From NCBI RefSeq assembly GCF_014643735.1, contig NZ_BMKA01000003.1, forward strand, positions 372,001 to 436,000: a stretch of 64,000 nt of DNA. Direction: 5' to 3'. Position 1 is the first letter of the stretch; each line of letters opens with the position of its first letter. Position numbers and translations under genes: made by a program. The notes beneath the pieces are model-generated. The model made no database searches. It saw nothing but the letters and a program-made list of their open reading frames with translations, and was not told the origin of the DNA. Positions 35,826 through 45,250 of the stretch are shown here, in pieces. The DNA is from Neptunicoccus cionae (lineage in GTDB: Bacteria > Pseudomonadota > Alphaproteobacteria > Rhodobacterales > Rhodobacteraceae).

Positions 35826-36370
35826 TGGCCGGTCTCCCCACCTGTGCGTTGGTAAACAAGGCTGCGCGCGACTGTAGCCTCGGTTTGATTGTAACGATTC
35901 TCATAAACTTCCAGAGAAATCGTAGATGGTGCAAAGACGTTCCCGTCACTGGGCGTCACTGTGTTAATCAGAGTTTGCGGCCAGCGCACGCGGGACAGAC
36001 GGGAAATAAACGGATCACCGACACGATCGCGGGGATAAAACCGAAGACGCTCTGCACTGCGGGTCAGCCCGTTAAGATAGGCGCCGCCCCGCACACCGGC
36101 TGTGTCCCGCCAACTGGCAAAAGCCGCTGTTTCCGGCCACAGCTGCACCAGTGCTTCCGCTCCGCTTGCCCCCGTTAGGCGCAACCAGACGCCACGATCT
36201 TCGGCGTGGGGTTCGGTGTACATGCCAAAACCGCCGCCCTTCCACGCCAAAAGCGGCGTCGTCTTGTGCAGGTAAATCTGCCAGATCACGTTTCCCGCCA
36301 CAATCAGCGCCAGCACAGTGACCAACCCGAAAGCCCGCTTCCCGACCCAGTTTATTATTTTATCCAGCAT
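35822..36370 (-). CDS. Membrane-anchored partner protein of unknown function
   Basis: 182 residues with one amino-terminal helix (AFGLVTVLALIVAGNVIWQI) and a soluble part. KGGGFGMYTEPHAEDRGVWL resembles a block in small proteins encoded next to HTTM-type membrane proteins. The ATG at 36370 is chosen; an in-frame TTG lies four codons upstream. The stop overlaps the start of the polytopic membrane gene. The pair lies between rpoD and nrdR and has no clear link to either. Confidence 0.7.
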   Translation of the reverse strand: MLDKIINWVGKRAFGLVTVLALIVAGNVIWQIYLHKTTPLLAWKGGGFGMYTEPHAEDRGVWLRLTGASGAEALVQLWPETAAFASWRDTAGVRGGAYLNGLTRSAERLRFYPRDRVGDPFISRLSRVRWPQTLINTVTPSDGNVFAPSTISLEVYENRYNQTEATVARSLVYQRTGGETGQ

Positions 36371-36498
36371 ATCAGGCCCCAACCGTTCATTCGCGCGAAA
36401 CTACCCGCATTCAATCAGCACGGTCAACCAAAGCCACACAAGATAGCGAAACCGGCACAGTATCTTGGGGATGAGGATTTTTCCTACCCAAACGATTG

Positions 36499-36515
36499 AA
36501 GATTGTTATAATCTT
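36499..36515. promoter_or_regulatory. Promoter -10 with dyad before nrdR-ribD
   Basis: A perfect inverted repeat AAGATT-GTTAT-AATCTT overlaps a consensus TATAAT at 36507-36512, 30 bases before the nrdR start. No good -35 is evident. The dyad could be an operator. Confidence 0.5.
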
Positions 36516-36541
36516 AAAAAACAAAATTGAGGTACAGGTTC

Positions 36542-37015
36542 ATGAGATGTCCCTTTTGCGGCAATACCGACACACAGGTGAAGGACAGTCGTCCCGCCGA
36601 AGACCACGTGGCCATCCGGCGCCGGCGGTTTTGCCCGTCCTGCGGGGGGCGATTTACCACCTATGAACGCGTGCAGTTGCGCGACCTTGTGGTCGTTAAG
36701 AAGAATGGCAAGCGCGAGGACTTTGATCGCGACAAGCTTGAACGCTCCATCCGGATGGCAATGCAAAAGCGCCCCGTAGATCCCGAACGGGTGGATCAGA
36801 TGATTTCCGGCATCGTGCGGCGTCTTGAAAGCATGGGCGAAAGCGATGTGGCATCCGACGGGATCGGTGAAATCGTGATGGATACGCTCGCGCGGATAGA
36901 TACGGTGGCCTACGTTCGTTTTGCCAGTGTTTACAAGAACTTCCAAGCCGCCGACGACTTTGAGGATTTTGTCCAGCAATTGCGCCCCCCCACCGCGCCG
37001 GATGAGGCGAAGTGA
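36542..37015 (+). CDS. nrdR: Transcriptional repressor NrdR of ribonucleotide reductase genes
   Basis: 157 residues. The zinc ribbon [17 protein letters not shown] with [13 protein letters not shown] is followed by an ATP-cone domain ([20 protein letters not shown]). It senses ATP/dATP and represses nrd operons by binding NrdR boxes. The ATG at 36542 starts directly on the zinc ribbon. It overlaps ribD by four bases, a common pairing in bacteria. Confidence 0.95.
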   Translation: MRCPFCGNTDTQVKDSRPAEDHVAIRRRRFCPSCGGRFTTYERVQLRDLVVVKKNGKREDFDRDKLERSIRMAMQKRPVDPERVDQMISGIVRRLESMGESDVASDGIGEIVMDTLARIDTVAYVRFASVYKNFQAADDFEDFVQQLRPPTAPDEAK

Positions 37016-38118
37016 CAACAGTCTTTATGGACGCACGGTTTATGCAGATGGCCCTGACATTGGGCCAGCGCGGGCTTGGTAATGTCTGGCCGAACCCTGC
37101 TGTGGGCTGCGTGCTGGTTAAGGACAACCGTGTGATTGCACGGGGTTGGACTCAACCGGGCGGCCGTCCCCACGCAGAAGTTCACGCCCTGACGCAAGCG
37201 GGCAGTCAGGCACATGGGGCCACAGCCTATGTCACGTTGGAGCCATGCGCCCATCACGGCAAAACCGGCCCCTGTTCCGAAGCGCTGGTACAGGCGGGGA
37301 TACGCCGCGTGGTCTGCGCAACGCAAGATCCTGACACCCGAGTATCTGGCAAAGGTTTCGAAATCCTTAAACAGGCTGGAATTGAGGTGACATATAATGT
37401 CCTAAAGGATCAGGCTGACAGGGACCATATTGGCTTTTTCAGCCGCATCACCAAAGGACGCCCCAGTGTTACCCTGAAGCTTGCCAGCAGTCTGGACGGG
37501 CGAATTGCGACGCGTACAGGTGACAGCCGCTGGATTACCGGACCAATGGCGCGGCGGGCAGTGCATTTGATGCGCGCGCGCCACGATGCGATCCTCGTCG
37601 GGCGCAATACCGTGGCGCAGGACGATCCGGACCTTTCGGTGCGTGATCTCGGGCTGGCTCATCGCTCTCCAGTGCGGGTGGTGCTGGACAGCAAGCTTTC
37701 TTTGGCGGCGACTGGACGGCTCGCCAGTACGGCGCAGGATATTCCGCTATGGATTTGCCACACAGGCGCCCCTGGTTCCCCCGACCACTGGACTGATATA
37801 GGAGCGCGTCCCCTGACTTGCGCCGCGACTGTTGATGGACGGCTTGATATTTCCGACGTCTTGAAAACCCTCGCGGACCAAGGCATTACCCGCCTTTTTG
37901 TCGAAGGCGGCGGGCAGGTTGCGGCGTCTTTGTTGCAGGCCGGTCTCGTGGATGAGCTGGCGTTATTTTCCGCTGGCGTTGCGATTGGGGCGGATGGGCT
38001 GCCCAATCTTGGCGCTTTCGGGGTTGAGGCGCTTGGGGATGCACCACGGTTCACCCGCAAATCCATCACGACCCTTGGACCGGACGTTTTGACAATCTGG
38101 TCGCCCGTACAGCCCTGA
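37012..38118 (+). CDS. ribD: Riboflavin biosynthesis protein RibD (deaminase/reductase)
   Basis: 368 residues in two domains. The deaminase has HAEVHAL and [11 protein letters not shown], the zinc site with the catalytic Glu; the reductase begins around residue 145 ([18 protein letters not shown]). It performs the second and third steps of riboflavin synthesis from the GTP product. The start is GTG at 37012, overlapping the nrdR stop; an ATG five codons later is possible. The next riboflavin gene, ribE, is 4.9 kb away beyond three capsule genes on the other strand. Confidence 0.95.
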   Translation: MTTVFMDARFMQMALTLGQRGLGNVWPNPAVGCVLVKDNRVIARGWTQPGGRPHAEVHALTQAGSQAHGATAYVTLEPCAHHGKTGPCSEALVQAGIRRVVCATQDPDTRVSGKGFEILKQAGIEVTYNVLKDQADRDHIGFFSRITKGRPSVTLKLASSLDGRIATRTGDSRWITGPMARRAVHLMRARHDAILVGRNTVAQDDPDLSVRDLGLAHRSPVRVVLDSKLSLAATGRLASTAQDIPLWICHTGAPGSPDHWTDIGARPLTCAATVDGRLDISDVLKTLADQGITRLFVEGGGQVAASLLQAGLVDELALFSAGVAIGADGLPNLGAFGVEALGDAPRFTRKSITTLGPDVLTIWSPVQP

Positions 38119-38132
38119 GCCGCGCGTCACGT

Positions 38133-40214
38133 TTAGCGCCACAAATGGGCGTAGCTGGCAAACAGCCCTTGCAGCTTGGCCAACAGCCTGATCCCACCGG
38201 CCCCCCGAGTGTTAACCGTCCCCGTTGCAAAGCGGGTCAGGATGGTTTCCACAGCGCAAACACCCCTACCCGCCGCCCCCTTGCCTGACGGATCCCAATA
38301 GGTCGGGTAGTCCACCAGCGCAGCGTGGACCAACCCCTCAAGCGAGACGGTCGCATTCCGGCGTTCCGGAACCTGCCCGAGATCCTCGGTCAGGTTCCAG
38401 CCCGCGTAAAACGGCGCACCAAAGCACACCACCTGCTTGCCCCGCAAAAGCGCCTCAAACCCCGTGAGAGAGGTCATGGTCGCCACGCAATCCACCTGCC
38501 CCAACAGGAGAGCAATATCGGCCTGTTCCACAACCAGATCGGCAGCGTCCGCGAAACTGTCAATCGCCGCGCCACCATCGCGCAGCCCCGCCATTACATC
38601 AGGATGAGGTTTAAAAATGATGAAGCTGTCAGGAAATCTTTCGCGCGCGGCACGAAGCAGGCCAAGGTTTGTTCGAACGTCTGTACAGCCCTTCAGGATC
38701 GACTGGTCGTCTTCCACCTGCCCGGGCACCAACACCAGATGGCGATCTTGCGGCAGCTTTGGCAGGTTCCCCCCCGAAAGGTTATATTTGGACAGGCCTA
38801 GGGCGTTAATCCGCTCTACCAATTCTCGCGCTCTGATGCGTTTTTGTATAGGTAAATCAGCGTTTTGAGAGATTATCGTTTCCAGCCGGCTCTCGCGCGT
38901 GGGATCGTAATAAATCCCAAGATCATCCAAGGCGAGCGATACAGGTTCAACCAGTGCCGCGCCGAGCCCGCTGGACCGTAAGAACCCGTCTTCCACCCGT
39001 ACAAGCGGTACGCCAGCAGCCCTGCACGCCTGTGCCAAGGCAGGCGTTTCCTTGCCCGACCAGACATAAACCGTGCCAGATTTTTCGCCAGCCAAACGGG
39101 CCGCCTTTACCGGATCGTCCAGAAAAACCGGCGCCGGTCCGTCCTGTTGAAAGTATCGCCGCAAGAAGCCACGCTTCCATAAACGCATTCCGACAAACAC
39201 CTTGAACCCGCTGTTGTTACGCCCGAAATCCGCCGCAGCAGACAGGTGGCGCGCTGTCGCCACAAAATCCGTCGCTTCCCCTGCGACCGGATCGACCCAA
39301 CGGCTATAGTCGTGATAGACGGCGTGGAACAGCTGCGCCGCACTGCGATGGCCCAGCGGCTCTACCTGTGGATGACGGTCCTCGGTCAGGTCCATTCCGC
39401 AGTAATAGGCGTTGCCAAACACGACAGGGCGATGGCCTGCAAAAACCGCCTCCATCCCAATTTGCGAAGATACACAATAAACGGCCCGCGCCCGTTCCAT
39501 TACATGCCACGGAGACACAGGCGCATCCAAAAGCAGCACCCTGTCAGACACATTTGCCGCCGAGAAATACCCCCTCCGCTGCCCAGCGCGGGTTTCAGGG
39601 TGTGTTTTGATTACAATTTTAGCGTCCGGATGTTCATCAAGGGCCGCTTGCAACATCTGCGCAAATGTGTCCTCATTCGCACCCGCCCCCGCAATAGAAG
39701 CATCCTCGTAGGTTTGGTCCACAACCAGCACGAAAGGGTCAGGCAATTCCGGCGGTTCCAGCGTGAAGGCGTTGTATTTAGACAGATGAGTGTCACGCAG
39801 ACAAGCAATCCCCGCTAGCGCCACTTTCCGTTGATCGTCTGAAAGCACGGGGCCTGCGCGAAGAATATCGCGCAAATCATTCGGGGCTGAGGTTTCAAAG
39901 TAGATACCTTTGCGGTCTATCACCAGGGATCGTGGCGGTTCCCCCTGCCGTCCAGTGCGCAACGAACGCAGGAAACCATCTTCGACCGTGACCACAGCTG
40001 CGCCGCTTGATCGGGCAATCTGCATCCCGCGGCGAGACACAGGTTTGCGCCCCCAGACCAGCACCTCTCCCCCTTTGCGAGGCCAGCCGAGCCTTGGCGT
40101 AAGGCTCGCAGCCAGCAACGCCCGTCGCAAGGGTTTGTTCAGATAAAAGCTTGCCGAATAGCCAAAGGCCCGCGTGCTCTTTTCAGGCATAGTCGCGGGC
40201 CTTTTCTGTTTCAT
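38133..40214 (-). CDS. kpsC: Capsular polysaccharide biosynthesis protein KpsC (beta-Kdo linker transferase)
   Basis: 693 residues, the usual length. The protein is an internal duplication: VEDGFLRS and GKQV/GHRPVVFGNAYYCGMDLTEDRHP-type blocks occur in each half (GAPFYAGWNLTEDLG in the second). Such KpsC proteins make the poly-Kdo linker on lyso-phosphatidylglycerol for ABC-dependent capsules. It is the last of three capsule genes on the minus strand and converges on ribD with a 14-base gap. An ATG at 40190 is an alternative start. Confidence 0.92.
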   Translation of the reverse strand: MKQKRPATMPEKSTRAFGYSASFYLNKPLRRALLAASLTPRLGWPRKGGEVLVWGRKPVSRRGMQIARSSGAAVVTVEDGFLRSLRTGRQGEPPRSLVIDRKGIYFETSAPNDLRDILRAGPVLSDDQRKVALAGIACLRDTHLSKYNAFTLEPPELPDPFVLVVDQTYEDASIAGAGANEDTFAQMLQAALDEHPDAKIVIKTHPETRAGQRRGYFSAANVSDRVLLLDAPVSPWHVMERARAVYCVSSQIGMEAVFAGHRPVVFGNAYYCGMDLTEDRHPQVEPLGHRSAAQLFHAVYHDYSRWVDPVAGEATDFVATARHLSAAADFGRNNSGFKVFVGMRLWKRGFLRRYFQQDGPAPVFLDDPVKAARLAGEKSGTVYVWSGKETPALAQACRAAGVPLVRVEDGFLRSSGLGAALVEPVSLALDDLGIYYDPTRESRLETIISQNADLPIQKRIRARELVERINALGLSKYNLSGGNLPKLPQDRHLVLVPGQVEDDQSILKGCTDVRTNLGLLRAARERFPDSFIIFKPHPDVMAGLRDGGAAIDSFADAADLVVEQADIALLLGQVDCVATMTSLTGFEALLRGKQVVCFGAPFYAGWNLTEDLGQVPERRNATVSLEGLVHAALVDYPTYWDPSGKGAAGRGVCAVETILTRFATGTVNTRGAGGIRLLAKLQGLFASYAHLWR

Positions 40215-40232
40215 ACCGGTGTCTAAACGGAT

Positions 40233-41360
40233 TTACCCGCCAGTCGCCGCAGCAAGCGAATTCGCCGCACCTGCGCTGGAAGTCAGGACAGACAGCGTTT
40301 TCGTCCACTGCACATAAGGTGCCTCGGTGACATAAATCGTGTCGCCATCTCGGATCTCAAAATCACGGCCCAAAAACACGCCAGTCGGCTCTGTCAGGTC
40401 CAACACATAAGCAAAGCGTTTCGGCGTTGTGAAATCATTCCGACCAAGCACACGGTTGGCATAGTCCGGCGTCTCGTCACGGAAAATGAAGATACCAGTC
40501 GGGTCAGCGAGATTGCTGTTCAGGCCACCCAAATAGGCGATCGCTTCAATCGCGGTCATGTTGGGTTGGGGGAATTCCACCAAAGACTGTGAACCGGTGG
40601 CGCCCAGCGCGGTAAAGCGGCGAGTGTCTTCCTGAATGAGAATGCGATCCCCCGGACGCAGCGCAATGTCCTGTTTGTTGCTGGCAAACAGATCTTCCAG
40701 CCAGACGGTGCCTTTATGGGATCCGCGGATCACTGTAACGCGGGTGTTTTCCGGATCGGTTGTGACGCCGCCAGCGGCAGCGATCATGGTAGACAGCGTG
40801 CTGGTCGAGGCTTCAATCGGGTAAACCCCCTGCCCGCCAGCGCCAACGATTGAAACCGTCGAACCGTCACCGGCAGCGCGGGTCACGATGAACTGCGGAT
40901 CTGGCGTCTGCGCGTCAAGCTTGCGCGTGATGATCTGGCGCAATGCCTCTGGCGTATTGCCAGCGGCGCGAATGCGGCCCGCGTAGGGAATAAAAATGTG
41001 GCCGGTCTGGTCCACTTGCAGTTCTGTCAGCGTAGAGGGCGCGCCAGCGGTGCCAAACAGTCCCTCTTCCACGTTTTCATACACCGTCAGAAGAAGCTTG
41101 TCGCCGCGCCGGATCGTATCCGCGCCAATGCGTCCCGCGTTCAGGAAGGCGGCGTCAAACCCCGCATTCGGCGCATCGGCTGTCGCCTGCACTACCCTGT
41201 CATTCACGGAAACGATGTAAGCGTTGCCTTTTTGCTGGACGCTGCCCGCAAAAATTTCGCGTTTGTTTGGCCCAGGTCGCGGCAAACCGCAAGCTGACAC
41301 TGTGAACGCCACAACGAAGAGAGCCATTAACCCGGCCTTAGGTTTGTTAACTTTTGACAA
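40233..41360 (-). CDS. Polysaccharide export outer-membrane lipoprotein (Wza/KpsD-like)
   Basis: About 375 residues. The signal KAGLMALFVVAFTVSAC ends in a lipobox; the Poly_export domain follows (RRGDKLLLTVYENVEEGLFG to DQTGHIFIPYAGRIRAAG) and then SLBB-like repeats (GQGVYPIEASTSTLSTMIAAAGG). It forms the outer-membrane channel for capsule export. The TTG at 41360 is preferred because AAAGGGGC lies at a suitable distance; an earlier TTG at 41381 exists. It lies between kpsS and kpsC on the same strand. Confidence 0.9.
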   Translation of the reverse strand: MSKVNKPKAGLMALFVVAFTVSACGLPRPGPNKREIFAGSVQQKGNAYIVSVNDRVVQATADAPNAGFDAAFLNAGRIGADTIRRGDKLLLTVYENVEEGLFGTAGAPSTLTELQVDQTGHIFIPYAGRIRAAGNTPEALRQIITRKLDAQTPDPQFIVTRAAGDGSTVSIVGAGGQGVYPIEASTSTLSTMIAAAGGVTTDPENTRVTVIRGSHKGTVWLEDLFASNKQDIALRPGDRILIQEDTRRFTALGATGSQSLVEFPQPNMTAIEAIAYLGGLNSNLADPTGIFIFRDETPDYANRVLGRNDFTTPKRFAYVLDLTEPTGVFLGRDFEIRDGDTIYVTEAPYVQWTKTLSVLTSSAGAANSLAAATGG

Positions 41361-41451
41361 AGTTTCTGCCCCTTTTGTCAAAACTGCCTCAGTTTTTTCT
41401 TTTTAGCGTGGCACAAAGGCTAAAGAAATCAAAGCCCTTTCCCAAGGCGTC

Positions 41452-42732
41452 TTATTTGACGACCTGAAACTGTTGCACAGGGGACGCGCTGTCGGTTTCC
41501 AACGCATCATAAGGGTCCTGCTCTGACAGGACCATATCGACCACCTGTCGTACCAAGCGGACACGCCCGCGACGGGAATAATACCCCCCCGTAATTTGCG
41601 AGGTCATCAACAAAAACTGTCTGTAATCGCGATAGGCAGTCAGGTCCGGCTTTTTCGGCGCTGCAAAGAAATCTTCCAGCGCTTGATCAGAAGTAAACTC
41701 CGGCTTGCAGAACACACCCGCCCCCAGCGCCTTCACCGGCAGCCCACGCCATAGCGCCTGTTGCGCCGCAGTGGAATTGATGGTCACAACCGAGCGGGCA
41801 TAATCCAGCAATTCTGCCAGCTTCCCCCCGCGCACAAAGTGAATGCGCCCCGTCAGGTCGAACTCTGTTGCAAGCTGATCCGCCACTTTGGACAAGGGTT
41901 GTCTATCGTCCTCCAGCGGGTGTGATTTAAATACCAGATGGTGGTGCTTGGGCGCTTTTTTGGCGAAAGCCTCCACACAGATGCGCATGAATTCCGCCAT
42001 GCCGGTGAATTCGGAGTGGCTGCGAATAGAAGAGTCATGGCTAAGTTGCAGCAAGCTAAGATGATAGACAAACCCGTTGCGTTTAATTGCTTGGGTCGCG
42101 CGCCAACGGCGGAACGCATGGGCCGGTCGGGTGACAAGACGTTTGAAGTGCAACCAGAACTCGTGGCTGACAGGACTATCGCGATGGGTTTTATAGTTCG
42201 TAAAGCGGCGGTTCCGAAACAATATATGCCAGTGATACACCGCCCCGAGCAAAATATGCTGGCGCATGTCGCCCCAGCGGGCAGGTGCTTCGGGCTGGTC
42301 ATTGTCCACATGACTAAGCGCTTCGCGCATGGTGTTAACGCTCATCCCCATCAAGCGGGAATAGCCGTTCACACCGCCCCTTTCATACGTCACCCAATAG
42401 GGGCGCAGATAACCTTCTTCAAAGCAGTGCACCCGAATACCGAGCCTTTTAGCTGCCTCAACCGCAGCCTTGTGCAAGGGCCGCGTGTCACCGTAGATCA
42501 CCAGATCGGTGATCCCGTCTCCCAGAAAATCTTCGACAAATTTCGGCCACTGCTCGTAGGGTTTGGTAAACGCCACAAAGGTGGACCTATTGCGCCAGAA
42601 AAACCGGTCGCCTTCGTTGAAACCGATCTTGGTGACATCTGCGCCAGACTGCGAAATTGCCTTGCTCAGGTCGTAAAAAAACGGGCCATGCGGACCCTGT
42701 AAGAACAAAAAGGATTTCTTTTCTTGCTGCAA
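41452..42732 (-). CDS. kpsS: Capsular polysaccharide biosynthesis protein KpsS (Kdo transferase)
   Basis: 426 residues. It opens with FLFLQGPHGPFFYDLSKAI and contains FEEGYLRPYWVTYERGGVNGYS, both characteristic of KpsS, which adds the first Kdo to the lipid anchor. The start appears to be TTG with GGTAAG upstream. It is the first of the capsule genes and is separated by 247 bases from the divergent ribE. A perfect inverted repeat lies just upstream. Confidence 0.92.
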   Translation of the reverse strand: MQQEKKSFLFLQGPHGPFFYDLSKAISQSGADVTKIGFNEGDRFFWRNRSTFVAFTKPYEQWPKFVEDFLGDGITDLVIYGDTRPLHKAAVEAAKRLGIRVHCFEEGYLRPYWVTYERGGVNGYSRLMGMSVNTMREALSHVDNDQPEAPARWGDMRQHILLGAVYHWHILFRNRRFTNYKTHRDSPVSHEFWLHFKRLVTRPAHAFRRWRATQAIKRNGFVYHLSLLQLSHDSSIRSHSEFTGMAEFMRICVEAFAKKAPKHHHLVFKSHPLEDDRQPLSKVADQLATEFDLTGRIHFVRGGKLAELLDYARSVVTINSTAAQQALWRGLPVKALGAGVFCKPEFTSDQALEDFFAAPKKPDLTAYRDYRQFLLMTSQITGGYYSRRGRVRLVRQVVDMVLSEQDPYDALETDSASPVQQFQVVK

Positions 42733-42745
42733 AGTAAACTTACCG

Positions 42746-42761
42746 CAGACCGTTTGGTCTG
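42746..42761. promoter_or_regulatory. Inverted repeat upstream of kpsS
   Basis: CAGACC-GTTT-GGTCTG, a perfect 6-bp dyad with a four-base loop, lies 14-29 bases before the kpsS start codon. Its position within the leader suits an operator or a 5' hairpin of the transcript. Confidence 0.4.
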
Positions 42762-42979
42762 ATGCCCCTTGGTCGCTCTAATATTGTTCTTTTGTCTGCA
42801 AAGTCACGAATAAAAAGCCAACCTTGACGTTAACGTTCACCGAACGCCTGTATTTCAGGGTAAAAACAGTCATCGCGCTGGTAACGGGCCTCCCGTTCGA
42901 CCCTGCAAAAAGCATACTTAGACTTGCTCAATTTGTACACAAGAGCTAGGTGCAGAGGAGCATAAAACAGGTGAAAAAC

Positions 42980-43585
42980 ATGTTCACAGGTATCATCACG
43001 GATATCGGCACGGTTGCCGAGCTCGAACAGCGGGGCGATCTGCGCGCCCGTATCACGACAAATTACGATCCTGCCACGATTGACCTCGGGGCCTCTATCG
43101 CCTGCGAAGGCGTCTGCCTGACAGTGATCGAAATGGGCAAATCCGCGGACACCAACTGGTTCGACGTGGAAATCTCGGCTGAAACCGTTTCCAAAACAAA
43201 CCTTGGCGATTGGGCCCAAGGTCGGCGGATCAATCTGGAACGCGCCCTTAAGGTCGGGGACGAACTGGGCGGGCACATCGTGTCGGGCCATGTGGACGGA
43301 CTGGCCGAGGTGATCGAACTCCACGACGAAGGCGACAGCACCCGTGTTACCCTGCGCGCACCCCATGATCTGGCGCGGTTTATTGCGCCCAAAGGGTCCG
43401 TCGCGCTGAACGGCACGTCGCTGACGGTGAACGGTGTAGAAGATACAGATTTCGACATCAACTTCATCCCCCACACCAAACAGCATACCACTTGGGGGGA
43501 TGTATCCGTCGGGGACCGGATCAATCTGGAAATCGACACGCTCGCCCGCTATGTGGCGCGGCTGGCTGAAATGACAAAGACCTGA
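42980..43585 (+). CDS. ribE: Riboflavin synthase alpha chain
   Basis: 201 residues built of two lumazine-binding repeats: MFTGIITDIG opens the first and GGHIVSGHVDG the second, as in RibE. It turns two lumazine molecules into riboflavin. The ATG at 42980 (MFTGIITDIG) is preceded by AGGTGA. It begins the block ribE-ribBA-ribH-nusB; the gap to ribBA is nine bases. I searched the 247-base leader by eye for an FMN riboswitch and did not see one. Confidence 0.95.
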   Translation: MFTGIITDIGTVAELEQRGDLRARITTNYDPATIDLGASIACEGVCLTVIEMGKSADTNWFDVEISAETVSKTNLGDWAQGRRINLERALKVGDELGGHIVSGHVDGLAEVIELHDEGDSTRVTLRAPHDLARFIAPKGSVALNGTSLTVNGVEDTDFDINFIPHTKQHTTWGDVSVGDRINLEIDTLARYVARLAEMTKT

Positions 43586-43594
43586 GGTGACAGT

Positions 43595-44692
43595 ATGACC
43601 GAAGACACCTTCCACGACATGATTTCCCCGATCGAGGACATCATAGCCGACGCCAAAGCTGGCAAGATGTTCATCCTTGTGGACCATGAAGACCGCGAGA
43701 ACGAAGGCGATCTGGTGATCCCTGCGCAAATGGCCACGCCCGAAGCGGTGAACTTTATGGCCACCCACGGACGGGGGCTGATCTGCCTGTCCCTTGAATC
43801 GGAGCGATTGAACGCGCTGGGTCTGCCGATGATGGCCACCGCCAATTCATCCCGCCACGAAACCGCCTTTACCGTATCAATTGAAGCCCGCGAAGGTGTG
43901 ACCACCGGCATTTCGGCCCATGACCGCGCCAAGACGATCGCTGTGGCCATCGACGAAAACAGCGGCGCACAGGATATCGCCACTCCTGGCCACGTGTTCC
44001 CGCTGCGCGCCCGCGAAGGCGGCGTTCTGGTGCGCGCAGGCCATACCGAAGCTGCCGTGGACGTGTCCCGTCTGGCAGGGCTGAACCCGTCCGGCGTGAT
44101 CTGCGAGATCATGAACGATGACGGCACAATGGCCCGCCTGCCCGATCTGATTAGCTATGCCCAGTTGCACGGGCTGAAAATCGGCACGATTTCCGATCTG
44201 ATCGCCTATCGCCTGCGCTATGACAATCTGGTCAGCGAAACCGCCAACCGCGATGTCACCTCCAGCTATGGCGGCGACTGGAACCTGCGAATTTTCACCG
44301 ACAAAACCAATGACACGGAACACGTCGTGCTGGTCAAAGGCGATATCACCACATCCGAACCGGTTCTGGTGCGCACCCATGCGATGAACCCGCTCGAAGA
44401 TATTCTCGGCCTTGGCCCCGCCCCCGCCGGCGAGCTGGCCCGTGCGATGGAAACCATTGCAGACGAAGGGCGCGGCGTCGTCATGCTGTTCCGCGACCTT
44501 GAGGCCAAATTGCAACTGGACGAAGACTCGACACCGCGGCAATTGCGCTATACTGGGCTTGGCTCGCAGATCATGTCCTCTTTGGGTTTGCGGGATTTTA
44601 TCCTGCTTACGGATTCTCCCATGCCCAAAGTGATTGGTCTTGAAGCCTATGACCTGAACATCGTGGGCACCCGCCCCATTAAGAAAGCTTGA
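43595..44692 (+). CDS. ribB: 3,4-dihydroxy-2-butanone-4-phosphate synthase with degenerate GTP cyclohydrolase II domain
   Basis: 365 residues. The amino half has the RibB motifs DHEDRENEGD, THGRGLICLSLE and RAGHTEAAVDVSRLAG, so the butanone phosphate activity should be intact. The carboxyl half (from about residue 225) has the outline of a GTP cyclohydrolase II domain but lacks the three zinc cysteines (no CLTG/RCDCG block), so it is probably inactive. This matches the RibBX variant known in Proteobacteria, with true RibA elsewhere. It lies between ribE and ribH with three bases to the latter. Confidence 0.9.
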   Translation: MTEDTFHDMISPIEDIIADAKAGKMFILVDHEDRENEGDLVIPAQMATPEAVNFMATHGRGLICLSLESERLNALGLPMMATANSSRHETAFTVSIEAREGVTTGISAHDRAKTIAVAIDENSGAQDIATPGHVFPLRAREGGVLVRAGHTEAAVDVSRLAGLNPSGVICEIMNDDGTMARLPDLISYAQLHGLKIGTISDLIAYRLRYDNLVSETANRDVTSSYGGDWNLRIFTDKTNDTEHVVLVKGDITTSEPVLVRTHAMNPLEDILGLGPAPAGELARAMETIADEGRGVVMLFRDLEAKLQLDEDSTPRQLRYTGLGSQIMSSLGLRDFILLTDSPMPKVIGLEAYDLNIVGTRPIKKA

Positions 44693-44695
44693 TCC

Positions 44696-45250
44696 ATGGC
44701 CGGTTCCGAAACCCATTATGTGCTGCCCAGCCCGCAGTTTGACGGCGATGCGCCCCATATGCTGATCGTGGTATCGCCTTATTACAAGGACATTGCTGAC
44801 AATCTGGTCACTGGCGCCCAAGCCGCGATCAAAGCGGCTGGCGCCACCTGTGATCTGGTCGAGGTTCCCGGCGCTTTGGAAATTCCGACGGCGATCCGTC
44901 TTGCAGGGCGCTCCAACGATTTTGACGGGTTTGTCGCCCTTGGCTGTGTAATCCGCGGCGAGACATCCCACTATGACACGGTCTGCAACGACTCCAGCCG
45001 CGCGCTTAGCCTGCTGGGACTGGACGGCTATTGCATCGGCAACGGCATTCTGACGGTTGAAAACCGCACCCAAGCCGAAGTCCGCGCTGACAGCGAAGGC
45101 CAGAACAAAGGCGGCGGTGCAGCCGAAGCCGCGCTTCACCTGATTGCCCTGTCACGGCGCTTTTTGAATAAAACCAAAGGTATCGGGTTCAAACCCGCGT
45201 CCGAGAACATCTTGATGGCGGGCGACAACAAGGACACTAAAACAGCATGA
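44696..45250 (+). CDS. ribH: 6,7-dimethyl-8-ribityllumazine synthase
   Basis: 184 residues. VEVPGALEIPTAIRL and GCVIRGETSHYDTVCNDSSRAL are the lumazine synthase signatures, including the catalytic His in SHYD. It condenses the butanone phosphate with the pyrimidine to give lumazine. Three bases separate it from ribBA and its stop overlaps the nusB start by four bases. Confidence 0.95.
   Translation: MAGSETHYVLPSPQFDGDAPHMLIVVSPYYKDIADNLVTGAQAAIKAAGATCDLVEVPGALEIPTAIRLAGRSNDFDGFVALGCVIRGETSHYDTVCNDSSRALSLLGLDGYCIGNGILTVENRTQAEVRADSEGQNKGGGAAEAALHLIALSRRFLNKTKGIGFKPASENILMAGDNKDTKTA

Noticed and set aside
42762-42979. FMN riboswitch before ribE
   Set aside because: The conserved riboswitch blocks could not be found by eye in this leader.
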